DNA from: Taxawa tesnikishii (nom. ined.)
Lineage: Eukaryota; Ascomycota; Dothideomycetes; Dothideales
Length of the DNA: 64,000 nt
Direction of reading: 5' to 3'
Assembly: GCA_030247885.1 (NCBI GenBank)
Contig: JAPDRO010000004.1
Location: forward strand, 248,001-312,000
In this document: piece by piece, positions 10,891 through 20,716 of the stretch
Position numbering within the stretch: position 1 is the first letter of the stretch
Layout: every line of letters begins with the position of its first letter
Notes under the pieces: model-generated
Told to the model about the DNA's origin: nothing
The model's input: the letters and a program-made list of their open reading frames with translations, nothing else
The model's database searches: none
Translations under genes and position numbers: made by a program

Positions 10891-12629
10891 TCCCTCTTCT
10901 CTGGGATTGGTTTAGGTTGGGGTTTGTTGCTTTGTGCCTTGTTGGAACACAGCTATCTGTATCGTATTTCCCTGGTCGTGGTTCTCGCGTGCTCACCAGC
11001 GGCCACAGCACTTGTGAACCGTGCCGAGCAGCCGAATTTCGGTCTGGCGGGGGCTCCGTTGATAACATCCATATCCCCAGACTGGCTTTCAAAAGGGGGT
11101 GGGGGGAATTGTTCCGTTGTTGACGTACAGAAGTATACCACAGATAGCGTTTTACCACCGTAAAGAACTCAGTTGGAACATCATGTTGAGATGGATGTTG
11201 TACTCAGGTACCGCCTCTTGCAGAAACCTTCTTTGTCCTGGTTCGTGATCCAGGCATTCTTACCTTCTCATGATGAAGTTCTGTATCCCCTTTGTCCAAA
11301 CTCCCTTTCATCTTATCCCTGCAGTCTCCGCATCAGATCTTCAGCCCGCCCTATACGTCGACTTTTCTCCTATTCCGTATTGCAAGCAGACAGTCTCCCC
11401 TTTCATGCTACGATCACGACGGCCAGTTTGGAGGATCAGGTCACGGGTCACGCCTGCGCTGCCTCCGATCCAGGCAATTCGAGACTTGTTTTCGTTTCGG
11501 AGAAAAAGAAAACCACGATGCTCGCGCTTCTGTTCCCGGGGTTCGATCGGAGGTTGATGGTGCTCCCTCTGGCATCCTTTTACCTGTACGCAATGGGAAT
11601 CGTGGAGTTGACAGACTTTCTTCTGCTATGCAAGTACGTATCGGCCGTGGTATGCGTCGCTGAAGTTGTTGGTTGGGTTCTGGATCGAAACGAATGACTG
11701 GAGAGCTACTAGCCAACTGCGTGAGAGGAACGACGGTTGTGTTGGGTTGAGAGAAGGACCATACCATAGCTGGAATCGCCACTGAGTGCGAGCGAGGATG
11801 GGTTGAGAACTAGGAAAATGATGGAGACGAGGGAAGGGAGTTCTGAGTGCAGGACGAGGCGTTCGGTCACAAGAAGGGGCGCCACCCGCACCCTCTACCG
11901 TGGTGCAGCCGCCATTCTTCACCACACTGGCTGTGTTCTGCGATCTTGAGAGGACAGTGAGAAGAGAATTCACATTGTCGCCGGAAGGATTTGGCACTGC
12001 GCGACGCTGAACACAACGGATCTGGTTGATGCAAGATTGTATGCCATGGATTGTTTTCTGAATAATTTCTTTTTTCAACAAGACCAGGAATATCTTCAGT
12101 GCGAACGAGACAGGGCAGAAGAGACAATGACCTGCCTTTTCATATTGGTGGTGCGACGCGTGAACAGAACAACCCCCTCAATGGTGGCTAACAACGTTGA
12201 ACTGAGCACCGGCTTGCTGCATCGCCTTTGCGATGCGGTGGAACGCGTCGTAGCACCTCTGGGATGTTCCTCGACGGTGGCTGGCGGCGTTCAAACGTAG
12301 GCACGTCTTTGCCCATTGTAGCTGTTCATTCTCGCGCCGCGCGCGTGTGGCGGTCAGACGATCGAGGCGGTGCTTGCCGCACAGAGGCGTTGACGTGCAG
12401 AGAATACGGGATTCCGTCTGAGATTGATTGGGTGGTGTAAAGACGCGCAAGCGGTGTATAGAGCGCGTGACTTTCAGGTGCTTTTGGAGGGCGGTACAGT
12501 AAATGTGTTGCTTTGATTAGTTTGGCTGCCACCGCCGGTTGCGCAAGTGGTGAGTAGCCAGGCACGGGCAGCGAAGCGATCGAATTGGGCTGGTTCAATT
12601 GCTTCATGTGCAGGACAAGAGAGTGGCTC

Positions 12630-12670
12630 CGGCTGCGGCTGCGGCTGCGGCTGCGGCTTCGGCTTCGGCT
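12630..12670. repeat. CGGCTG/CGGCTT hexamer repeat
   Basis: About seven tandem copies of a GGCTGC-type hexamer, changing to GGCTTC at the 3' side. It is not inside a supported gene. Confidence 0.85.
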
Positions 12671-13124
12671 CGCTGCTGCTACTGTTGACCTTGACGACGG
12701 CATGCATATGGGGTTGGAATGAAAGTCGAGCGGCGGGAAGAATGCATGATGCTGCTTACGGGCGGCGCTTACCACCCTCAGTTAACATGACATGTGCTGA
12801 CGAGCTGTCTTTCGCATGCGAGGCGGCGGTGAGGGGTGGATATATATGCAATAGGACAGGCTATAACAGAGCCGGTAGGGTATATCCAGCATGAAGTAAT
12901 GTTGCAGGGGTTGTTGATGTGAAACATGGCACTTCCAGTAATAATCTTCGCCCTCCGTCTTTGCCGCGAACGTAACCACTGAAAGGCCGCAACTCCGCAG
13001 CTCGAGCAGGCAGTGTTGCTTCTCCGACCGAAGTCTAACCCAAGACAAAGACAGACACAAGCACACTCTCGTCTCATCGACATTCCCCTTGTTCAAAGAC
13101 GCTCCTTCCTCGCCGACAAAAGCG

Positions 13125-13151
13125 TCACAGTCACAGTCACAGTCAAAGTCA
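13125..13151. repeat. TCACAG hexamer repeat in SMI1 leader
   Basis: Four imperfect TCACAG units lie about 330 bp upstream of the SMI1 start. A CACCACGCAC-rich stretch follows at about 13305-13363, so the whole leader is C/A-rich. Confidence 0.75.
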
Positions 13152-13465
13152 CGATCCGCAACGCTTGCATTACCGTCACTCTGTGCATTGGGAGAAGTCG
13201 TGCTCCTCTCGCGTCGAACGTTGCGCGTCCCCGCAGACTTTGGCTGGACTTTCCCGTCCCCTTTTGCGATTCGTGTCGAGTGTGTCTCGGTTCAAGAAAC
13301 AAACAACACCACGCACCACGCACCACACACTCCACACCGCACACCACACACCACCCGCACTCCTGACTCTCTCTCAATCAGACAAACAACACAACGACAA
13401 CACTCGCATTCTGCTCCGTCACCCGAATTCGCAAGTCGTAACCCGGTACACCAACTCCGCCGAAG

Positions 13466-15182
13466 ATGGCGAATTCGTAAGTGTCCGCAATCCGAGAAGC
13501 CACAACAACACTAACAAGTGTTGCTTCTCCAACCCTCTCCGAATACTCTGTTGACAGTGTATACAGTCTTGCGTCGGCATGGTCTAATTTCTGGCATGCC
13601 ATGACCTCCAACGACCGCCATGCCTCCCCGAACTCCCCTACAGAACCGGTCAACACGTTCCACTGTCCCAGAGCCGCCATGCGCCCCTCACCCACGTTGC
13701 GACCAGCGGCATCGAGTCGCGGACCGACCTCAGCTACAACGGACAAGAAATCGATTCTGCACACGGCTTTCTGCCCAGCAACGGACCCCTGTCGCCCGCT
13801 TCACCATACTCTCCCGGCATGAGGTCATCCATGCAGCGCCAGCGGAGTTCCAACGACGGTGCCTTCAAAGCCAACGCCGGCATTTCTGGAGACGTTCAGA
13901 TGCAGAGCTTCAGCGAAGGCCTTCCCCCACCTCCGCCTGTCTCCCACACCTGGAAACGCATCGATCGCTGGCTCGAGGACAACTATGAAGAGCTCCAGGA
14001 GAACCTCTGCGAAGGCTGCACACAAAACGATCTCAACGAGCTTGAGCATGAGCTGGATTGTACACTGCCGCAGGATGTGCGCGAGTCGTTGCAAATACAC
14101 GATGGCCAAGAGCGTGGTGGCAGGCCGACTGGTGTGGTCTTCGGATGTATGCTTCTGGACTGCGAGGAGATCGTGCAAGAGTGGCACAACTGGCGGAAGG
14201 TCAATGAAGAGTACCTTCGCGAGCAGCGGAACTACCTGAGCCCTCAAGTGCCACTCAAAGCATTTGCTGGCGCTTCTTCATCTTCAGCGGCCGCACAACC
14301 CGTACAACAGCCCCCAAACCCGAATTGGCGCCAAGATCTTGCGGCCAAGCAGGACTCGCAACCTCCGAACGCCATCCAAAAGCCTATGTACACCCTGCCT
14401 GGATCCCTCTTGCACGCGACTGGGGCGGAAACAACATCTGCGTCGACCTCGCGCCCGGTCCCACCGGAAAATGGGGTCAAGTCATCATTTTCGGTCGTGA
14501 CTACGACTGCAAATACGTCGTTTCGCGGTCCTGGGCCGCATTCCTCGCACAAGTCGCTGACGACATGAGCACCGACAGATGGTGGATCGAAGAGGAGACC
14601 CACGAGCTCAAGCTGCGCGAGTTCAAGCAGCCGGGTGTCGAGCCCGCGTACCTTGACATTCTCCGCTGGCGCGCCGACCAAAAGTACGGTCGCAAGCAAG
14701 GACCGAAGAGACGGCCAGGACAGGGATTGAGAATCAACTCGAACGTGTCAGCGCAGATGAACGGCTTCTCGCCATACGGCAGCCCGAACGTCGGCAACGA
14801 CGAGCGTGGCCGCTCTCCCTCGCGCTTCAACGGCAAGCAGCCCGTGACATCGAGCCCACGCATGAACGTCAGCAGCCCGCTCGCCAGAGTGACCGAGGAG
14901 CTCCCATCTAGCGTCAAGGTGCACGACTACGCCAACGCTCGGAGCCACGCCGCCAAGCTGGAGAAACTCGTCAGCATCGACTCGCCCTTGCCACCCGACA
15001 ACACCATGGACTCTGTGCTGGAGCACGAGGACCCGCGGAAGAAGACGAGCCTGGACGGCTCCGCCAGCAGCGAGCAGAGCTCAGCCAAGGACTCGAAAAT
15101 GGACGCGTCGCCCGCTGGTGGGAACGACAAGGACGGACCGAACGCGGCGGGCGCCGGAGAGATGAAGACGGTGGAGATATAG
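13466..15182 (+). CDS. SMI1: Cell-wall regulator Smi1/Knr4 (two frame breaks)
   Basis: An 11-nt first exon (13466-13476) is joined to 13558-15182 through an 81-nt intron. The N terminus FWHAMTSNDRHASPNSP, the GLPPPPPVSHTWKRID segment, the SMI1/KNR4 domain (DCTLPQDVRESLQIHDGQ, MLLDCEEIVQEW) and the second half (GGNNICVDLAPGPTGKWGQ, LRWRADQKYGR) are typical of the filamentous family. In yeast Knr4 couples beta-glucan and chitin synthesis to the cell-integrity MAP kinase pathway. Breaks lie at the C run 13635-13638 and the A run 14378-14381. One base restored at each gives 545 continuous residues. The C-terminal third is a disordered Ser/Asp/Lys-rich tail. Confidence 0.9.
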
Positions 15183-16145
15183 TGTGCTCTGCAGGATACG
15201 CTCGCTCTCCCGGTGGCTGCGGCCATCTAATGTCTTGAATTCCCCCTTCCTGCAATACCTCGACACCGAAGAGAAAGAGACGAGAACATTGGAAGAGCAA
15301 GGGAGGAAATTGGGTAGATTAATAGGGCTTTTGTTGGGGGCTTTTGGGTTTGGAGGTTGGAGGGTTGTTGCGTGTGCTGTCGATGTCCCCTCTCTCTCTA
15401 CAGGCGAGGCGTTCAAGGCGTCGTGAATATGCGTCTGACACGACCGATTCTTCTCTCTGTCTCACACTGCAGTTTTGTTGTCGTTTTCTTCTTTTTCCCT
15501 TCTTCCTCTCCTTGCCTGCAAAAGCGGGATGATGGCTGGATGGCGGGATTGGTGTGATTTTCGTTTGGCAACGAATTGGAGCTGCATGCGGGATTATACA
15601 CAGCGAGTCGACAACCAGATGTAATCCTTTCTTTCCAGCTTGCATCACTGGCGGCACTTTTTTTTTTGACACGTGTACGAGAGAGCAAGTAGCGAATCTA
15701 TGTCTACTGCTATACTATACCTTATCAGGATCCTTCCGTTGATGAACGTGGATATATGTATGCAGGGCGTCGTCTCTAGAACAGGCTCCCCGCTGAAGGA
15801 CAGAAACCTTTGAAAAGCTCGCAGTCGCTAACTTGCCATCCAATTCGGGACTCGTGTCTTCCTTTGCTGCAAGCTATGATCCTTCCGGGCCAGCTGCCAC
15901 TGTAACCAAACAGCTGTATTGTCGACAAGCATGGACTCCACTCTGGCTCCCGCGGTGACCGAAAAACAATCGTACGAGTTTAGAAAACACAGATAGTCAA
16001 GTTCCCAGAGCGACTCCACCGCTCGTCAAACCCATCCAACCACATCCGAGAGGCGTAAGACTCACAGGCCCTTCCCACCGAGCACCGGATCTCCATCAGC
16101 GTCTCCTACTACAAAACGACAACCACACCACCCGCACCAGCACAA
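15183..16145. other. Intergenic between SMI1 and RidA-like gene
   Basis: No supported gene. A run of ten T bases ends near 15667. Confidence 0.55.
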
Positions 16146-16735
16146 ATGGCCGAAAACCTAAACGCAAGACCGTCGCTAGTCCACACGCTCAACCCGCGCA
16201 CCCTCCGCGACGTCTCCCCCATTTACTCACACATCACACACGCACGCACGCGGAGCCCATGCCGCCTCATCTTCACCGCCGGCCAAGTCGGCGCCCACCC
16301 CGACGGCACCGTCCCACCCAACCGCCAAGACCAGATCGACCTCGCGTTCGCAAACCTGCGCGCCTGCCTCGCCGCCGCCGGCGCCTCCCCAAGGACGTCC
16401 TCCACGTGCGATACTACCACGTCGACTACGACCACGCGCGGAAACTGCACCTGCGACCCCTGCTGGCGTTCCTGGACGGGCACAGACCGTGCGTCACGGG
16501 CGTCGGGGTGGCGAAGCTGGCGCGGCCGGAGTACGTGTTCGAGGTCGAGGTCGTGGCTGTGGTTCCGGAGGAGGGTGCGGGAGGCTGTGGGAGTGAGGGG
16601 GAGGGCGGTGGTGGTGGTGGTGGTGGTGGTGGTGGTGGTGCGAGGTGGTTCGATTCTTTGCTTTCAGGGTGCTTTGTGGAGGTGCTGCCGCCTATGCTGT
16701 GCTGGCCGGAGCCGCTAGGTTGCATTACGCTGTGA
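16146..16735 (+). CDS. RidA/YjgF-family protein with polyglycine C terminus (one frame break)
   Basis: The RidA-like core is clear: LIFTAGQVGAHPDGTVP, QIDLAFANLRACLAAAGASPKDVLHV, then GVGVAKLARPEYVFEVEVVAVV. RidA proteins hydrolyse reactive enamines and imines formed by PLP enzymes; some fungal relatives have other or unknown roles. The frame changes at the C run 16387-16390. One C restored joins AAGASP to KDVLHV and gives 196 residues. After the normal end of the fold (VVPEE) the frame continues through about a dozen glycines encoded by a GGT microsatellite plus about 40 further residues. That tail may be an artefact of the reading frame or a missed intron. Confidence 0.75.
16606..16639. repeat. 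GGT trinucleotide microsatellite
   Basis: About eleven GGT units within the 3' part of the RidA-like frame, encoding polyglycine. Confidence 0.9.
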
Positions 16736-17132
16736 AGGACTGATGATGCTGCGGAGAGGAGGCGGCATTGGGAGATTTTGGTCCGGCTTTTTCTGGTCCT
16801 TTTGGTTTCGGCGTGGAGGAAATGGAATATCAGCCATGTGGCCGCTCCGGCGGCGAAGATCGTGGTGAGAGCTGCTGAGTCACAGTGAGTTCAGGACACC
16901 CTTATGGGCAGGGGCGTGTGTGTGTCAGTAATGAAGCTGTCGCTGATACTGCCGAGAGCATAGCTATCGAGTGGAAGCTGCATGAAACACTGTCTATAGT
17001 CCCGGATAGGCACTTATAGTTCCCTGATTCCAAGCAACAAGCGGATTACGACAATGTAGAGCGACAAGAATAGTTAAGAAGGACCTTTTTCTTTATTCTA
17101 GTATCATCAATCATCTACACCACTCGAGCGAG

Positions 17133-17140
17133 CGTCTAGT
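17133..17140. repeat. Left target-site duplication of MITE
   Basis: CGTCTAGT, matching six of eight positions of the right copy at 17272-17279. Confidence 0.55.
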
Positions 17141-17271
17141 CAGGGTGGGCAATGACTGAATATTCATCATTATAAAGCACTGGATAACAACTGAACATTC
17201 AGTGTATTCAGTGTAACTAGTTGTTATTCACTTCTTTATAATGTATAAACATCCGTGCATTGCCCACCCTG
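17141..17271. mobile_element. hAT-like MITE, 131 bp
   Basis: The ends are perfect 14-bp inverted repeats: CAGGGTGGGCAATG at 17141-17154 and its complement at 17258-17271. They are flanked by an imperfect 8-bp duplication (CGTCTAGT at 17133-17140, AGCCTAGT at 17272-17279; 6 of 8 match). The CAGGG end and 8-bp target with a central TA are hAT features. The interior is AT-rich, unlike its surroundings, and forms a near-complete palindrome (ATTATAAAG against CTTTATAAT, GGATAACAACT against AGTTGTTATT). There is no coding capacity, so it would need a transposase in trans. Confidence 0.75.
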
Positions 17272-18396
17272 AGCCTAGTCGAGGTCTTCCCACGGCGGTG
17301 GACGTGAGCCAAGCTCCCGCTGGACATCTCCCACTTGGTACGGCACCACTTCCAGCTCTCCATCGTCCTCTCAGTCCTTGGGTGCGGCCGTATCCAGAGG
17401 GGAGATCAGGGCTGGACTGGCGACTGCAGCGTCCGAAGGACGCTCTTGTTCGCTGCATGTTGGATGTCGGCGTCGCACGCAAAAGGAAACGCAAAAATGG
17501 CGAGGGAGATGCATCAGCACCGCACCAATACATATGCCTGGGGTGTGATTCCCGGTCGTGTTGGCGCTAAGAAAGCCCACGAGCAGCAACTGGCCTGCTA
17601 GTTCGAATGGACTGGAGTGTCAGGATACTGGTCGAGTTACGGGTTTTGTCTTATGAATCTACTTCGCCGTTTGAATTCTCATCCAATTTTTCAGCTGAAT
17701 CTCCGCTCCCAGGCTCCCCGTAGAAAGCCACCAAGCGTGGAAGGCTCCAGGGCTACGACTGCCCCGGCGCATGGCGGAAGGAGTGCGTGTGCGGTTGACG
17801 AGCGAGTATGTGTCCCGCTGTCCGACAAGGGGCGAAGCGGCGTGCAGGTTGTAAAGGGTACTTGTAAAAGAGTGGAAATGTATTGGAGAGTAGCTGAAGG
17901 TGGAACGGATCAAGTTGAGTGCGCTCTGCTGACTTCCAGCTCATGACAGAAGATACGAGATCGAGGGGCTGACGTGCTGGCTGATGATACCAAAATCGCA
18001 GAGTCATAGGCCTTGTCATACTGGTCTGGAACCGTGGGAGTTGAGCCGGGAGAATTCTTGTCGCAACGCCGTAGTTTGCACAGGATGAAGACGGAAGAAC
18101 GAAACGAAGAGCAAACGTATACGTACCCACCGACCCACCTTCTAGAGTATGCAGACCCTGCTAGACAGCCAATCGACGAACAAAGAACCCTAGCGGTCGT
18201 AGCTCATGCATGCAATCTCGCGAACATCCACCTGCAGTCCAGACAATACCTTGCTGGTGTCCAGGCGCAATCATCACTATACTCTCAGAAAGAAGGCCAT
18301 CGCACGAATGCACGGCCAAAGGGTGTGGAGAGGTGTACGTCTCTCTCTATCATTATTCGGTATCTTTTCATTACCCTACGCGAGCATCCCATGTCC

Positions 18397-19056
18397 TCAC
18401 AGCTGCGCGAACCCGACAAGCGCGAAGGTGGCTCCAAACGAGAGCTTGAAGGCGGCGTTGTCCTGAATTGCTGATCGCAGATCGATGCTGGTGAAATATT
18501 GCTGCAGGCGGCCGTAGGGGATGATGTGGATGCCTCGCGATTCTAGTGCCTGGAACGCCGTTAGTGCACTGATCAAGGGTGGAGGGTTGTGACATGCGTG
18601 TCGAAGGAATACTGCACTCACCTGCACACCAAAGATCATCAAGCCGAGAAGCAACGCAAGAGGTTTTGAGAATGCTGCTACCGCGAGACCGCCAATGACA
18701 CCTGAATAGGGGCAGCATCAGCACGAGCGGTCCCATGGATATCTACCCGCACACATTCCGTGCTCGCTTGCCAGATCTGAGACCGACATACCGCATATAC
18801 TTCCACTGCTTATCTGCCTGATGGCTCCGGGATTCGGCTTGCCATTCTTGACAATGGGTGTTCGCGCCTGCTTTTGGTACTGCGTGAAGCTCCAATCGGC
18901 CGGGTTGCTCCCTGCAATGGCAGTGTCACAATACAACAGGCGCTTGTTCTGGTATGGAGACAGCAAGGACGGGAACAGGATGGCTGTGGATAAGCTCAGG
19001 CCGATGATCTGAGGAACGCGGTAGGATATGGGGTTGAAGAGGATGCGGGACGCCAT
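18397..19056 (-). CDS. FUN14-domain mitochondrial outer-membrane protein
   Basis: Exons 19056-18792, 18701-18622 and 18549-18397 give 165 residues with all phases agreeing. The FUN14 core is visible: QISSGSICGVIGG, then FSKPLALLLGLMIFGVQ, and a final amphipathic/TM segment ending LVGFAQL. FUN14 proteins are mitochondrial membrane proteins. The mammalian FUNDC1 member is a mitophagy receptor, while the function of the fungal members is poorly known. The N-terminal hydrophobic stretch (IIGLSLSTAILFPSLL) is an additional membrane segment or signal anchor. It is divergent from PDX1 with 430 bp between starts. Confidence 0.85.
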
Positions 19057-19486
19057 CGTTATTGCTGGGAGGACTGTAAGGTTCAGGGAGAGATGTTGAG
19101 GATGTTTCTCTCTCAAGGAGTGGTATACAGGAAGTTGTAGCAACAAGCCGCATAAGTTGACAGCTGCTGATGATTCGATGACGCGCTGGACCTCATCGCG
19201 ACAGCCTTCCTAATGCGGCAAGCTTCTCGATCTCTTGGCAGCGCCTTCCAGATCCGCGAGAAGTTGTGAGAAGCTGAGAACCCCTCGGTAGGTGCGTTCC
19301 GCACCCTACGCCGCATCGCCCCCGCTGTCCCACTATGGGATCTTTTCGCCTCTTTGCATTGACTCATCTTCCTACATCTTCCGCTTATACACATATCTCT
19401 TAACGCTCGCTGAACGATCCTTTCACTTTTACTTTCACCTTCACCTTCACCTTCACTCCAAACACATCAACTCATCTGCACGCACA
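19057..19486. promoter_or_regulatory. Divergent promoter region FUN14 / PDX1
   Basis: 430 bp between divergent start codons. It contains a TTTCAC/CTTCAC hexamer repeat (19421-19456) just upstream of the PDX1 start, which is a CT-rich fungal leader. Confidence 0.55.
19421..19456. repeat. CTTCAC-type hexamer repeat in PDX1 leader
   Basis: Six consecutive units of TTTCAC, TTTTAC or CTTCAC about 30 bp upstream of the PDX1 start. Confidence 0.8.
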
Positions 19487-20518
19487 ATGGCTACCGAACT
19501 CCCAACCACCAACGGCACCCACGACACCAAGGCCAACGGCGCCAATGGCGAGCAATCCTCCTTCGCCGTAAAGGCCGGTCTGGCACGCATGCTCAAGGGC
19601 GGCGTGATCATGGACGTCGTCAATGCTGAGCAGGTACTTACCTCTCTTTCCAATTCAACTCCCCACCATCCATACCACATCCCACCTTCCACCCAGTCTA
19701 CGACCGCTAACAAACCACTCCAGGCCCGCATAGCCGAAGAAGCCGGCGCCTGCGCCGTCATGGCCCTCGAACGCGTGCCCGCCGACATCCGCGCCCAGGG
19801 CGGCGTAGCCCGCATGTCCGACCCGGCCATGATCCAGGAAATCATGGACGCCGTCACCATCCCCGTCATGGCCAAGGCGCGCATCGGACACGTTGTCGAG
19901 TGCCAGATCCTGCAAGCCATCGGGGTCGACTACATCGACGAGTCCGAAGTCCTCACACCCGCCGACCCTACCTACCACGTCGAGAAGCACCAGTTCGGCA
20001 CACCCTTCGTCTGCGGCTGCAGGGGTCTCGGCGAGGCATTGAGACGCATTGCCGAGGGCGCCGCTATGATCCGGACAAAGGGCGAAGCGGGCACCGGAGA
20101 TGTGGTCGAGGCGGTCAGGCACATGCAGACCGTGAACGCCGAGATCGCGCGCGCGGCCGGCATGTCGGAGCCCGAACTGCGCGCCTACGCCCGCGAGCTC
20201 GGTGTCAGCTTCGAGCTTCTCAAGGAGACGGCACAGCTCAGGAGACTGCCCGTGGTCAACTTCGCGGCTGGAGGAATCGCGACACCCGCTGATGCCGCAC
20301 TCATGATGCAGCTGGGCTGCGACGGCGTCTTCGTTGGATCTGGAATCTTCAAGAGCGGGGACGCAGCCAAGAGGGCCAAGGCCATCGTGCAGGCTACTAC
20401 ACACTACAAGGACCCCAAGGTCCTCGCTGAAGTCAGCGAGGGTCTGGGTGAGGCCATGGTCGGCATACACGTGGGCAAGATGGACGAGAGTGAGAAGCTG
20501 GCCAAGCGTGGCTGGTAG
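19487..20518 (+). CDS. PDX1: Pyridoxal 5'-phosphate synthase lyase subunit Pdx1 (Snz)
   Basis: Exons 19487-19633 and 19724-20518 give 313 residues. The 90-nt intron is a multiple of three and open, so unspliced reading would add 30 false residues after NAEQ. The TIM-barrel enzyme makes PLP from ribose 5-phosphate, glyceraldehyde 3-phosphate and ammonia supplied by Pdx2. Key lysines are Lys100 (VMAKARIGH) and Lys168 ([10 protein letters not shown]), spaced 68 residues apart like K81 and K149 of Bacillus Pdx[30 protein letters not shown] and [16 protein letters not shown] are invariant blocks. The Pdx2 partner is not in this window. No frame break. Confidence 0.95.
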   Translation: MATELPTTNGTHDTKANGANGEQSSFAVKAGLARMLKGGVIMDVVNAEQVLTSLSNSTPHHPYHIPPSTQSTTANKPLQARIAEEAGACAVMALERVPADIRAQGGVARMSDPAMIQEIMDAVTIPVMAKARIGHVVECQILQAIGVDYIDESEVLTPADPTYHVEKHQFGTPFVCGCRGLGEALRRIAEGAAMIRTKGEAGTGDVVEAVRHMQTVNAEIARAAGMSEPELRAYARELGVSFELLKETAQLRRLPVVNFAAGGIATPADAALMMQLGCDGVFVGSGIFKSGDAAKRAKAIVQATTHYKDPKVLAEVSEGLGEAMVGIHVGKMDESEKLAKRGW

Positions 20519-20716
20519 ACGTACGTTTGTTTCGGGTGTACAAAAAGTATGACTTTACGCATTGTGTATGGCGCTGGACAAAACGGGAAGGGACAGGGTA
20601 TTTTCAACACCAAAAAGCAGGTTGTTGCTCACGAGCGTTCACGCTGCTGTGAATCGAATGAATTCTCACAAGCCTCTTAAGGACTCCCAGGCATGCTGTT
20701 ACGGTTATCAGTGCCG

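Larger units (their letters stand above)
10824..13465. other. Long intergenic region upstream of SMI1
   Basis: 2.6 kb without a supportable gene. It holds a poly-C tract, a CGGCTG hexamer repeat and CA-rich leader sequence (listed separately). Open frames here lack ATG starts, splice logic or protein-like composition. Confidence 0.55.
16736..18396. other. Intergenic region holding a MITE
   Basis: 1.66 kb with no convincing gene. It contains the foldback element at 17141-17271. The remainder shows only short open frames. Confidence 0.55.

Noticed and set aside
17520-17610. TTCGAAT-containing stretch that could be a tRNA T-loop
   Set aside because: No A-box or acceptor stem pairs at tRNA spacing.
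19655-20470. 271-codon minus-strand frame
   Set aside because: Antisense shadow of PDX1, whose coding strand is unambiguous.
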